In this document: positions 44,812-53,593 of the stretch, piece by piece
Layout of the letters: each line of letters starts with the position of its first letter
Numbering within the stretch: the first letter of the stretch is position 1
Source of the DNA: Rhizobium sp. ASV8
Lineage (GTDB): Bacteria; Pseudomonadota; Alphaproteobacteria; Rhizobiales; Rhizobiaceae
Direction of reading: 5' to 3'
DNA length: 58,736 nt
Assembly: GCF_016429255.1 (NCBI RefSeq)
Contig: NZ_JAELUG010000028.1
Span: 1 to 58,736 of the forward strand
Position numbers and translations under genes: made by a program
Notes under the pieces: generated by a model
Databases searched by the model: none
What the model saw: only the letters and a program-made list of their open reading frames with translations
Told to the model about the DNA's origin: nothing

Positions 44812-44897
44812 CTTGGCATCAAGGATTGCTGGGATTGTTGCAGCAGTCAACACTGGCTAGCCTTGAATTCAACCTATCCAAACAGAAAGATGCTACC

Positions 44898-45674
44898 ATG
44901 CCAAAAACAATCCTGATGACCGGCGCCAGCTCGGGTTTCGGTCGGGGCGCAGCGATCGAGCTTGCCCGTCGTGGACACAAGGTGATCGCGGCTGCGGAAA
45001 CCTGGCCCCAGGTTCGAAGCCTGCGCTCGGAGGCAGCCGACGCCGGCGTCGAGCTTGATGTCATAAAGCTCAACCTCCTCGACGACATCGATATTGCACA
45101 TGCTGCGGGCTACGACCCCGACATTCTGGTGCTCAATGCCGGTGTGATGGAAAGCGGATCGGTCATCGATATTCCTATGGAACGGATCCGTGAATCCTTC
45201 GAGATCAACCTTTTCGGTCACATCAAGCTGGTACAGGGTATCGTGCCGAAGATGGTGGCGCGCAAGGCGGGGAAGGTGGTCTGGACCTCGTCGATGGGGG
45301 GAATTCTCGTTATCCCATTCGTTGGTGTCTATTGTGCCACCAAGCATGCGATCGAGGCCATAGCCGGCTCCATGAGGGCCGAATTGGCACCCTATGGCGT
45401 CAAGGTCGCAACGGTGAATCCCGGCGTATTCGGTACCGGTTTCAACGACACCGGCGCCGAGAGCCACACGCAATGGTATGATGCCGATCGCGCGGTCGTG
45501 CCGATGCCGGACTTCACGGCTGCTCTTGCCGATCAATTCGACCCGCAGGAGATGATCGACGCCATGGTCGAAATCATTCCCGCCGACGAACATTCCTATC
45601 GAACGATGCGCCCGCTCGCCACGATCGATACGGCAAAGCAATGGCAAGAGACGGAGTGGACACAAGATGCCTGA
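44898..45674 (+). CDS. Short-chain dehydrogenase/reductase
   Basis: About 258 aa from MPKTILMTGA. The nucleotide-binding motif TGASSGFGRGAA (about 8-19), NAGVM, the catalytic Ser in VVWTSSMGG and YCATKHA (Tyr/Lys) give a classical SDR. The substrate is unknown. It overlaps the DUF336 gene by 8 bp, so the pair is translationally coupled. Confidence 0.88.
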   Translation: MPKTILMTGASSGFGRGAAIELARRGHKVIAAAETWPQVRSLRSEAADAGVELDVIKLNLLDDIDIAHAAGYDPDILVLNAGVMESGSVIDIPMERIRESFEINLFGHIKLVQGIVPKMVARKAGKVVWTSSMGGILVIPFVGVYCATKHAIEAIAGSMRAELAPYGVKVATVNPGVFGTGFNDTGAESHTQWYDADRAVVPMPDFTAALADQFDPQEMIDAMVEIIPADEHSYRTMRPLATIDTAKQWQETEWTQDA

Positions 45675-46068
45675 TATCACGCTTGAATATGCGCAGGCCC
45701 TTGTGGCCAAGGGCCGCGCCGCGGCAAAGAATGCCGGCATGAACGCGGTCTTTGCCGTCCTCGACAAGGGCGCGAATCTGGTGACATTCTCGCGCATGGA
45801 TGGCGCATGGCTGGCCTCCAACGAGCTCGCGATCGCCAAGGCGCGTACGTCGGTGATGTTTCAGGCGCCAACGGATGCACTCGGTGCACCGTTGGAGCTA
45901 GGCAAGCCTTTGTTGCACTTCGATCACATCCACCAGGGCGGCCTGCTTCTCGTTGGCGGAGGTGTGCCGTTGTTCGACCCCAGTGGCGAGTTGGTCGGCG
46001 CTCTTGGAGTGTCCGGCGGCGCTCCCGAGCAAGATGCCGCCATCGCCAGTGCGGCTGCGGGCATATAG
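45667..46068 (+). CDS. GlcG/HbpS (DUF336) family protein
   Basis: 133 aa. The family pattern is clear: LVAKGRAAAKNAGMNAVFAV, SRMDGAWLASNELAIAKART and the C-terminal GELVGALGVSGGAPEQDAAI. Members bind haem (HbpS) or accompany glycolate and other oxidoreductase operons (GlcG); the role is unsettled. Coupling with an SDR suggests an accessory to that enzyme. Confidence 0.85.
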   Translation: MPDITLEYAQALVAKGRAAAKNAGMNAVFAVLDKGANLVTFSRMDGAWLASNELAIAKARTSVMFQAPTDALGAPLELGKPLLHFDHIHQGGLLLVGGGVPLFDPSGELVGALGVSGGAPEQDAAIASAAAGI

Positions 46069-46330
46069 GGTGCCTATCGGTCTGGAGCAAACACAGCCGT
46101 GTGCTTGCTTCCCCTGTTGGTTGTGAGGATTGCGTTCGCCGGCAAGTCCGGCGGCACAACTAAGCAATGGCAGCCCCAACCTTATCAAAGGAAGAACTCC
46201 TTTCTGCGACGATTAAGGTAGATCGGCCTTCGTTTCGACGCTTCCCCCGGAGGAGCGCAATATGGTTCAGAGCTGTTGCCAGCAACATTGGCTCGGTTCG
46301 GCGGGAAGAAGTCGAGGTCTGAGAATGCGT

Positions 46331-47257
46331 CTACAACTGCGATCTTGCGCGCACGATCGCCTCGATCTCGTCACGAAGCCAGCGATGTGACACATCCTTT
46401 TCGCGCCGGCGATGCCAGGTCTGTACGAAGGGAAAGCTCGGCAGCTGGAACGGTACCTCGCAACATTGAAGGCTGCCATTCGCCAGACGCTCGATGCTGC
46501 GCCGGGCCGCGGTCAGCACGAGGTCCGTGCCTCTCACCAGCTCGGGTGCGCTGGACCAATGCGGGATCTGAACGGCGATGCGACGCTTGTGGCCCAATCG
46601 AGCAAGGCCCATGTCGATCTCGCTGTCATCCTGCAGGCCAACCGTAACCCGCACATGAGGCCGTGCGAGATATTCCGTAAGATCCAGCGGAGTATATCCG
46701 CACGATCCATCGATCAGACACGCGAATGTCTCCTCGAAAAGGACCGTGCTTTTGAGGTGGCTGGACCTCCATTGTTCAAGTGCAGGATAGACGCCGACGG
46801 CCAGGTCAATTTCTCCTTCCATCAACGCCGCCAGCGCTCGATCTCTGCCGTAAGACACGACTGAAAGATCGGCGAGTGGTGCGGACTGTCGCAGCCGCGA
46901 GACGAGAGCTGGCAAAAGGATGGCTGCTCCATAGTCGGACAGCGACAGCCGAAAATGACTGGTGCTCGTTCTCATGTCGAGCCCCTGGTGGTCTACCATC
47001 GAACGCACGAGCGCCAGGGCCTCTGCGAGCGGCTCTGAAAGTTGAAGCGCCCGCGCGGTGAGCTGCAGGCCCCCATCGCTTCTCACCAGCAATGGATCAT
47101 CAAAGATGTCTCTCAGCCTGGCTAAGGCATGGCTGACGGCCGGTTGTGAACGATTGAGACGTGACGCGGCTCGCGAGACGTGACGCTCTTCGAGCAGGGC
47201 CTCAAGAACCAGCAATAGGTTCAGATCGGAGGAAGCAATATTATTCATGCTGTGCAT
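46331..47257 (-). CDS. LysR-family regulator (NahR-like), divergent from VOC gene
   Basis: About 308 aa from MHSMNNIASS (a second Met three codons on is also possible; further upstream codons are non-homologous). HTH: LNLLLVLEALLEERHVSRAA and LNRSQPAVSHALARLRDIFD, of the NahR/LinR type. The effector domain is complete. The 72-bp spacer to the VOC gene is AT-rich and contains TCGATTTCAATTCG. Confidence 0.87.
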   Translation of the reverse strand: MHSMNNIASSDLNLLLVLEALLEERHVSRAASRLNRSQPAVSHALARLRDIFDDPLLVRSDGGLQLTARALQLSEPLAEALALVRSMVDHQGLDMRTSTSHFRLSLSDYGAAILLPALVSRLRQSAPLADLSVVSYGRDRALAALMEGEIDLAVGVYPALEQWRSSHLKSTVLFEETFACLIDGSCGYTPLDLTEYLARPHVRVTVGLQDDSEIDMGLARLGHKRRIAVQIPHWSSAPELVRGTDLVLTAARRSIERLANGSLQCCEVPFQLPSFPFVQTWHRRREKDVSHRWLRDEIEAIVRARSQL

Positions 47258-47329
47258 GATATATATACGATCTTTCGATTTCAATTCGTAATTTCGATGG
47301 TCCAGGATGAAAAGAAAGGAGAACGGACC

Positions 47330-47764
47330 ATGAGCCAATCAACCGAAAAAGATCTTGGATTTTCGCATGTCGCGCTTCTCGTGCGCGATCTCGAAAGAAG
47401 CATCGCCTTCTACGAGGAGTTTGCTCATCTCAAGCTTATCCACCGCAGAGCAGCAGCAGGCGCCATTGAAGAGGTGGCGTGGCTGGCGGACGGACTGCGC
47501 CCCTTCGCGCTCGTCCTCGTTGCATCGACAAGCCTTAAAGACACGCCTTTGGGACCCTTCGGACACATCGGTATTGCCTGCGGCGTGCGGGAAGAGGTGT
47601 TTGAGCGAGCGGCCGAGGCCGATCGCCTTGGCATATTGAGGTCCAAGCCCCGGGATGACGGAGCTCCCGTCGGCCTTTGGACTTACATTGCCGATCCCGA
47701 TGGAAACACTCTCGAGCTGTCTTTCGGACAAGAGATCGCGTTCACCACAAGGCGCGCAACCTGA
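47330..47764 (+). CDS. VOC/glyoxalase-fold protein
   Basis: About 144 aa from MSQSTEKDLG, after AAAGGAG. Paired beta-alpha-beta-beta-beta modules are visible: FSHVALLVRDLERSIAFYEE at the start and YIADPDGNTLELSFGQE at the end, the latter with the usual metal-ligand Glu. A central FGHIGIACGV supplies the other ligand His. It could be a lyase, dioxygenase or resistance protein. The divergent LysR regulator implies small-molecule induction. Confidence 0.82.
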   Translation: MSQSTEKDLGFSHVALLVRDLERSIAFYEEFAHLKLIHRRAAAGAIEEVAWLADGLRPFALVLVASTSLKDTPLGPFGHIGIACGVREEVFERAAEADRLGILRSKPRDDGAPVGLWTYIADPDGNTLELSFGQEIAFTTRRAT

Positions 47765-48175
47765 CGACGCGCCCGACGGCTTGCTGGCACTCGAGCCGCA
47801 CCCGTGTGGTCGGTGATGAAACAATATGCCATCACCGGTTCACATCATGCGGAAACGACAAGCGAGGCACGCCGGCAATTCGGTACGTCACTTGTCGATC
47901 GATTTGAAATCCCGGCCGCGTAAAAACTACGCCGGCATTTTCGCGTCTCGACTTCTAATCTGCGACGGAGCCTCCCGCCGAGGATCGTCGCCGTGCTGCA
48001 CGATATGACGGGCGCCCGTCAGGCAGGCTGGCGACGTCAACCGACATGCGTGCTTATCGTGCTGACCGTGGTGGAGCGTCTGGCCCAGCACACCTGTCAC
48101 AAGGCAATGCCGCCGATGATCCAGGCGCCGCTGACAGGCCATGATCGCGGCGCACGAGGGTAGCAGAATTGAAGC
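47765..48175. other. 410 bp intergenic stretch, no gene recognised
   Basis: It lies between the VOC gene and the convergent end of the next LysR gene. Open frames here are shadows with skewed Arg/His composition. I see no repeats or RNA gene signatures beyond short GC-rich inverted stretches. Confidence 0.4.
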
Positions 48176-49078
48176 TCAGTCGGTGATGCCGCGCAAACCG
48201 CGCTTGATCTCCTCGGCAAACATCGTGGCGGCAAGTCCGCGATTGCGTTTTTCTCTCTGCACCAGAGAGAGGACGTTCTTTCCAAAGGTCCGGTCGCGAA
48301 TCTGTACATAGGTGAGCACGCCGTTGCGATATTCCTCGGCAATGTCGAATTTGCTGAGAAAGGCAATGCCGTCCCCGGCGCCGGCCAAGCACTTCATGGC
48401 CTCGATGGAGTTCGAGAGGAACGCCGCCTCGACGGTGAGCCCAGCCTCGACAAAGGCGTCCGCGACGATGCCGTGGATCAGCATCGACTTGTCGGCAAAG
48501 ATCAGCGGGTAGGGCGCGCAGTGGGCAAGCGGCACCGTTTCCATGCCGGCGAGCGGATGCTCCGGCGAAACGACGGCACCAAGCCGAGTATCCATCTTCC
48601 AAAGAGTTTCAAGCTGCTGCGTCGACGGCAGATTGAAGGCAAGGCCGAGATCGGCTTCGCCGTCTATCACCGCCTGGACGATATCGCGCACGAACATCAC
48701 GCGAATTGAAACTTTGAGCCGGGGATGGCGTGCGCCGAACCGGGCGGCGGCCTTCGGGACGATGCCGCCGGCCAGGCCATTCATCGTGGCGATGATCACC
48801 TCGCCGCTTTCGAGCGTCTTGATGCCCCGAATTTCCGCCTCGACCTGGCTGTACTCCTTCATCGTGCGCCGGACATGAGCAACGAGTATCTCACCCGCGG
48901 GCGTTAGCCGCAGCCCACGCGGCAGTCGCTCGAACAGCGGTTCGCCGATCGCTTCCTCCAACAGAAGAACATGCTTGTTGATGGCCGAAGGCGCGACATT
49001 CAGCCGCTCGCCGGCCGCTCGGATCGAACCGGACCGAGCAACCTCGTCGATGTAACGCAACACGCGCGAATGAAGCAT
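48176..49078 (-). CDS. LysR-family regulator, divergent from amidohydrolase
   Basis: About 300 aa from MLHSRVLRYI, preceded by a strong GGAGGAAACGG ribosome site that fixes the start. HTH: SGSIRAAGERLNVAPSAINK and EAIGEPLFERLPRGLRLTPA. The LysR-substrate domain is complete (FAVxFNLPST-like region, GAGDGIAFLSKFDI). It lies 194 bp from the divergent adenine-deaminase-like gene and is its likely regulator. Confidence 0.88.
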   Translation of the reverse strand: MLHSRVLRYIDEVARSGSIRAAGERLNVAPSAINKHVLLLEEAIGEPLFERLPRGLRLTPAGEILVAHVRRTMKEYSQVEAEIRGIKTLESGEVIIATMNGLAGGIVPKAAARFGARHPRLKVSIRVMFVRDIVQAVIDGEADLGLAFNLPSTQQLETLWKMDTRLGAVVSPEHPLAGMETVPLAHCAPYPLIFADKSMLIHGIVADAFVEAGLTVEAAFLSNSIEAMKCLAGAGDGIAFLSKFDIAEEYRNGVLTYVQIRDRTFGKNVLSLVQREKRNRGLAATMFAEEIKRGLRGITD

Positions 49079-49272
49079 CCGTTTCCTCCCATGAACCATT
49101 CTCGAAAAGCGTACGATATGCGCAGAAAATACTGCTTTTCGGAAACGGCGCAATCGCGTCCTATGTCGTCAACGAGGTTGGCGGCCGATCGTCGCCCCTT
49201 CCGGGATTTATTCCCAAACAATCACAGGCATTTCGCTTCGGCGAAGCCACGGGACCGACATGGAGGAAAATT

Positions 49273-51009
49273 GTGAATTCGATAAATCCGATAGAAGCCG
49301 TTCACTATGACAAGGTACGGACGATCTTTGCCATTCTGAGCGGAGAGCGCGAGGCCGATCTCCTGTTGAAGAATCTCAATATTCTCGACGTGCACGGGGA
49401 GACTGTCTATCAGGGCTCGATCCTCGTCCATGACAAGCGGATCGTCGCACTCAATCCAGACGAAAGCCTTGTCAAGACGAAAGAGGTATTCGACGGCCAG
49501 GGGCTCTATGCCATTCCAGGCCTGATCGACGCTCATATCCATTTTGAATCGCAGCTCGCCCATCCGACTGCGCTTGCCGAGGCGATGGTGCCCTGTGGGA
49601 CGACGACGATCTATTCCGAATGCCTTGATCTGCTGAGCGCGGCGGGCGAGGAAGGCGTGCAGGCCGCCGAAAGCCTGTTCAAGGATTATGACAAGCTGCC
49701 CTATCGGCTCTATGCCTTTGCGCCCGGGAAGAAGACAGCAGCGTCGGTGACCGAAGCCGTGCTGAAAATGGAACCTGTCATCGGCCTCGGCGAGTTCGAG
49801 CATTTCACCTACAGCTCCGGCAATGACGATGATTTCCGCAAGGCCGCCTGGGTGCGGGCCAAGGGCGGCTTCATGAACGGTCACTGGGGCGTCACTGCAC
49901 TTTCGGACATGATCCTCAACTATCTGCCGGCCATCGGTTGCTCCAACAACCATGATGTCTGGAACGAGAAGGATATTGAAAAGAGCATCCGCTACGGTTT
50001 TGCCACGCACATCAAGTTCGGCGTCGGCAGCAGCGAAGTGATCAAGGTTCTGCTGCGTGCCATTGTCGATCGCAAATGGCCGACCGACAATTTCATGCTC
50101 TGCACGGACAACATTTCGATCGAGCGTCTTCTGACCATGGGACACATGGACTGGATCATCTCGCTCTGTGCGGAAATGGGTATCAATCCGATCCATGCCA
50201 TCAAGATGGCGACCTACAACACCGCGCGCTCCTTCCATATGGAGGACAGGATCGGTTCGCTGACGCCGGGGCGCTTCGCGGATATCGTGCTGACGGACAG
50301 CCTCTCGAAAATCAATCCGCTCTACGTCTTCAAGGACGGCGAGCTGGTTGCAAAGGATCGCAAGCTTTTAAAGAACGCCGAGATCGACTATTCCGATATG
50401 TGCAAGACGGGCGTTCCCGGGCTCGACAACCTGACGCCGGAACAACTTGACATCGTGCCGCTGGAGATTTCCGAAGACGGTACGCAGGCTAAAGTCTATC
50501 TGTTCGACGTTTACGGGCGCGGCCATGCCAAATTCTTCGAGGAAGTCTGGGTGCCGTTCAAGGACGGCAAGGTCGTGCCGGAAGTAGGCGGCATCAAGCT
50601 CAGCCGCCTGTCGGTCATACAACGCTATACCACCGGCAAGCGTCATGTGGTCAACGGCTTGTTCAAGGGTGTCAATGTCGATCGCGGCGCGGTCGCCACC
50701 TTTTGGCCGGCGCCAAAGCCCTATTTCGTCGTCGTCGGACAGGACAGCGTAGAAATGTGTCATTGCGCAAGAAAGGTCGACGCTCATGCCGGCGCCTGCA
50801 TCGTGACCGAGAACCGGGTGGAGAAAGCGGTGATGCCCCTCGAGATCTATGGTGTCATGGCCAACATGACCGTATCGGAACTGACGGCTGCCGCCGGTGC
50901 CATCGATGCTGCCCTGGAGGAGACGGGCAACCGCAACGAAGGCGAGCCGGTCGTGAACAAGCTGCTGAGCCTGTTCATCTCGCTTCATCGCTTCCGCTTC
51001 ATGGTTTGA
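49273..51009 (+). CDS. Adenine-deaminase-family amidohydrolase, divergent
   Basis: 578 aa from a GTG after GAGGAAAA. The metal site includes DAHIHFES (His about 88, 90), IGLGEFEHF (Glu), NGHWG, NNHDVW and LCTDN, in the order of adenine deaminases, with an Ade-type C-terminal domain (ENRVEKAVMPLEIYGVMANM). The canonical DPHEIANV block after the first His pair is replaced by SECLDLLSAAG. A substrate other than adenine is therefore likely; cyclic ureides or N-heterocycles are possible. It is transcribed before a YczE-like membrane gene and controlled by a divergent LysR. Confidence 0.78.
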   Translation: MNSINPIEAVHYDKVRTIFAILSGEREADLLLKNLNILDVHGETVYQGSILVHDKRIVALNPDESLVKTKEVFDGQGLYAIPGLIDAHIHFESQLAHPTALAEAMVPCGTTTIYSECLDLLSAAGEEGVQAAESLFKDYDKLPYRLYAFAPGKKTAASVTEAVLKMEPVIGLGEFEHFTYSSGNDDDFRKAAWVRAKGGFMNGHWGVTALSDMILNYLPAIGCSNNHDVWNEKDIEKSIRYGFATHIKFGVGSSEVIKVLLRAIVDRKWPTDNFMLCTDNISIERLLTMGHMDWIISLCAEMGINPIHAIKMATYNTARSFHMEDRIGSLTPGRFADIVLTDSLSKINPLYVFKDGELVAKDRKLLKNAEIDYSDMCKTGVPGLDNLTPEQLDIVPLEISEDGTQAKVYLFDVYGRGHAKFFEEVWVPFKDGKVVPEVGGIKLSRLSVIQRYTTGKRHVVNGLFKGVNVDRGAVATFWPAPKPYFVVVGQDSVEMCHCARKVDAHAGACIVTENRVEKAVMPLEIYGVMANMTVSELTAAAGAIDAALEETGNRNEGEPVVNKLLSLFISLHRFRFMV

Positions 51010-51024
51010 CGCGGCAGGGGAGAC

Positions 51025-51059
51025 CTTCGGCAACAGGCACATAGTGTCCGTTGCCGAAG
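51025..51059. other. Long perfect hairpin between amidohydrolase and yczE-like genes
   Basis: CTTCGGCAAC and GTTGCCGAAG pair perfectly over 10 bp around a 15-nt loop. It starts 15 bp after the amidohydrolase stop and 136 bp before the next gene. It may be a terminator without T-run, or an mRNA-stability or processing element that gives the two genes different expression. Confidence 0.6.
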
Positions 51060-51195
51060 CGGTCGTATGGCAAATGCGAAGGCGAAAGCTTCGCAACGCC
51101 GGTACGAAATGAATTCAATTGCGCAGATATAGCCTCGGGCGGACACGAGAGAGGCTATTTGCGAAACGGCTGAGAAGAAATAAGGGAGGAACATA

Positions 51196-51903
51196 ATGGC
51201 ACATGAGGCGACAGAAGCCCAACTCGTCGAAACCGGTAGCCTGACGCGACGCTGGATCATGTATGTGATCGGCATTTACATCCTGACCGTCGGCGTCAGC
51301 CTGGCGATCCGTGCCGGTGTTGGCATATCGCCGCAAAGCAGCCTGACGCGCACGATGACGCTGGTCTATCCTGCGCTCAGCCAAGGGACATACAACTTCC
51401 TTCTGGAACTGATCATGTTGTTCCTCACCTATCTGGTGCTCCCGAAGGATTTCACGCTGAAGAGTTTCGCCGCGCTGATCCCGGCTTTCGTGTTGGCAAG
51501 CTGTCTGGATCTGAATCTGAAGCTGACGGAATTCCTGCAACTCGACACCTATTACCTCAGGATTGCATTGCTGGCCTTAGGTGATGCTTTGCTTGCCTTT
51601 GGTCTATTTCTCATGATCCGAGCCAACCTCGTGCTGATGCCGATCGACATGTTCGTCAACACGATCTTCAAGCGAACCGGCTGGAAATGGGGCAACATCA
51701 AAACCGGCTTCGACTGCACTTTGCTGGTGACCGCCGCATTGATCGGCCTCGCATTCCTGGGCGAGATCAAGTTCATCCGCGAGGGCACGATCTTGAACGC
51801 GATCCTTGTTGGCCAATACATCAAGCTCTACTTCTTTCTGTTCAAGAAGTTCAAAGGGAAAGCACTCACGTCCATCCCCGAAACGCTCGAAGCGGCAAAG
51901 TAG
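51196..51903 (+). CDS. YczE/YitT-like integral membrane protein
   Basis: 235 aa with about five membrane spans (WIMYVIGIYILTVGVSLAIR; GTYNFLLELIMLFLTYLVLP; ALLALGDALLAFGLFLMIRA). The pattern GVGISPQSSLTRTM after the first span and LMPIDMFVNTIFKRTGWKWG in the second half are typical of the YczE-like family. Function is unknown; some members sit beside regulators and transport genes. The ribosome site AAGGGAGG precedes the ATG. It possibly transports the substrate or product of the preceding amidohydrolase. Confidence 0.75.
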   Translation: MAHEATEAQLVETGSLTRRWIMYVIGIYILTVGVSLAIRAGVGISPQSSLTRTMTLVYPALSQGTYNFLLELIMLFLTYLVLPKDFTLKSFAALIPAFVLASCLDLNLKLTEFLQLDTYYLRIALLALGDALLAFGLFLMIRANLVLMPIDMFVNTIFKRTGWKWGNIKTGFDCTLLVTAALIGLAFLGEIKFIREGTILNAILVGQYIKLYFFLFKKFKGKALTSIPETLEAAK

Positions 51904-51973
51904 GTAGGCAGAAAACTGAACGGATACAGGAGAGTGCTCTGCGGCTTTTACCCGTAACATGCCCAGTCGAGCG

Positions 51974-52000
51974 GCCAGACATTCCAAGCGAGTGTCTGGC
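51974..52000. terminator. Bidirectional terminator-like hairpin between convergent genes
   Basis: GCCAGACA and TGTCTGGC form a perfect 8-bp stem with an 11-nt loop, between the end of the yczE-like gene and the convergent aspartate-dehydrogenase-like gene. A shorter GCGGG-AATG-CCCGC hairpin follows at 52002-52015. Confidence 0.5.
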
Positions 52001-52080
52001 TGCGGGAATGCCCGCGCGCGACGGACGACATGGCTGAAGACCCTTAGCAGGTCGCAGCGATACTCAAGCCATTCGAGAGC

Positions 52081-52905
52081 CTAGACGACGAGAGCGGCAA
52101 CGCTGTTCTCGATCAGCCGCACAAGGCTGAGCGCGGTCATTTCCGACGATTTCGGATTTGCCGCCAGCGGCTCGTTCTCAAGCTTGAGCTCAAGCTTGCC
52201 GAACGCCCCCGAAGCTCTGATCTCATGGACATTGCGCAGAATGGAAGGATCCGCCACCAGCACGACCCTCGTTCGGTCAAGGCCGATCCCAGAGAGGGCA
52301 GTAATGACGGCGACATTGGCGTTTTGCGGAAATGCAGCCGCCGCTTCCCGCGCCGTGCCCGCAAAGAATTCTGTACGGGCTGCAAGTGCGTCGAGATCGA
52401 CAAACTCTTCGGCTTTGGTACTCCGCCAGGCACGGGGAGGCTTGACGATGGAATGGGTTACCTCGTCGAGCGGCAATATGGACGCGGCAGCCAGCACGCC
52501 GAGATCTCCGAGAGCGCCCGAGGGGACGACGATACGGCTTCCCGTTTCGCGCGCCGTCGCAAGCAGACGATCGAGCAGGGCCTCATCGGTAAAGGCGCTG
52601 GTCGAGGACACCGCGAAACGTCGCGAGTGACGGAGCGCGGCCACTCCCCAAATGTCGACCGCCGGTCGTCCGGCCGCCTCTATGATCATGTCGAGATCCA
52701 GGTCCGAAAGCTCGCCCGGATGCGAGATCCCCCGTGCGTTCGAGGGCAAGCCGCGATCACGCGCTGTATCTCGCACGGCCACGACGGCGATCTCGATGTC
52801 ATCCCTCTGCCGCTCGGCAAGGAGCTGAGCGACCCGTGAGGCGATCGCGCCCCATCCGATGATACCGAGCCGCAGCCTGCGTGCGGAACGTTTAGATGCC
52901 GACAT
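52081..52905 (-). CDS. L-aspartate dehydrogenase-like (NadX) protein
   Basis: About 274 aa from MSASKRSARR; an ATG seven codons earlier is possible. Rossmann motif LGIIGWGAIASRVAQLL; DMIIEAAGRPAV; VPSGALGDLGVLAAA; KPPRAW; FPQNANVAVITALSGIGLDR and LVADPSILRNVHEI, all in the order of NadX-type aspartate dehydrogenases. The usual reaction is NAD(P)-dependent deamination of L-aspartate to iminosuccinate, or the reverse amination. It overlaps livF by about 14 bp, the end of an operon with a Liv-type importer and 3-hydroxyanthranilate dioxygenase, so the physiological substrate may be different. Confidence 0.82.
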   Translation of the reverse strand: MSASKRSARRLRLGIIGWGAIASRVAQLLAERQRDDIEIAVVAVRDTARDRGLPSNARGISHPGELSDLDLDMIIEAAGRPAVDIWGVAALRHSRRFAVSSTSAFTDEALLDRLLATARETGSRIVVPSGALGDLGVLAAASILPLDEVTHSIVKPPRAWRSTKAEEFVDLDALAARTEFFAGTAREAAAAFPQNANVAVITALSGIGLDRTRVVLVADPSILRNVHEIRASGAFGKLELKLENEPLAANPKSSEMTALSLVRLIENSVAALVV

Positions 52906-53593
52906 AGCGATGAACCAGTTCTGCATTGTCGATCAGATCTTGGCTGTTGCCCGACCAGACGGTGCGGCCCTTTTCCAGCACATAGTGCCGGTCGGCGAGC
53001 CGCTTCAGCACATGAAGGTTCTTGTCGATCAGCAGAATAGACTGACCTTCAGCCTTGAGCCGCGCGATGCAGGCCCAGATCTCGGCACGAATGACCGGGG
53101 CAAGGCCTTCGGTCGCTTCGTCCAGGATGAGCAGTTTCGGATTGGTCATCAGGGCGCGGCCGACGACAAGCATCTGCTGCTCGCCACCCGACAAGGTGCC
53201 GGCCGTCTGATTGGCTCTTTCCGCCAATCGTGGAAACAGCGAATAGACCTTTTCAAGGTTCCAGGGATTGGAGCGGCCGAGACGATTGGCAGCGGTCGCG
53301 ACGAGATTTTCGCGCACGGTGAGCGTGTGGAACGTTTGCCGCCCCTCCGGAACGAGCCCGACGCCGAGGCGAGCGATCGTCTCCGGTGTCGCGCCACAGA
53401 CCTCGCGGCCACCGAAGCGAACATCGCCGGAGAGCGGTTTGAGCAGGCCCATGATTGATTTGACGGTCGTCGTCTTGCCCATGCCGTTACGACCGAGCAG
53501 CGTCACCACTTCGCCTTCGCCGATTTCGAGCGCGACGTCGAACAGAACCTGACTGCGCCCATAGGCGGATTGCAGTTTGGCAACGCTCAGCAA
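52892..53593 (-). CDS. livF: Branched-chain-type ABC transporter ATPase LivF
   Basis: 233 aa. Walker A GRNGMGKTTTVKSI, signature LSGGEQQMLVVGRALM and Walker B LLILDEATEGLAP, with the LivF-specific GLVPEGRQTFHTLTVRENL. It overlaps livG by 7 bp and the NadX-like gene downstream. The last transporter gene of the operon. Confidence 0.92.
   Translation of the reverse strand: MLSVAKLQSAYGRSQVLFDVALEIGEGEVVTLLGRNGMGKTTTVKSIMGLLKPLSGDVRFGGREVCGATPETIARLGVGLVPEGRQTFHTLTVRENLVATAANRLGRSNPWNLEKVYSLFPRLAERANQTAGTLSGGEQQMLVVGRALMTNPKLLILDEATEGLAPVIRAEIWACIARLKAEGQSILLIDKNLHVLKRLADRHYVLEKGRTVWSGNSQDLIDNAELVHRYVGI

Noticed and set aside
49222..50238. 338-codon minus-strand ORF opposite the amidohydrolase
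   Set aside because: The plus strand carries a full amidohydrolase; the minus ORF has no recognisable motif and a typical antisense composition.
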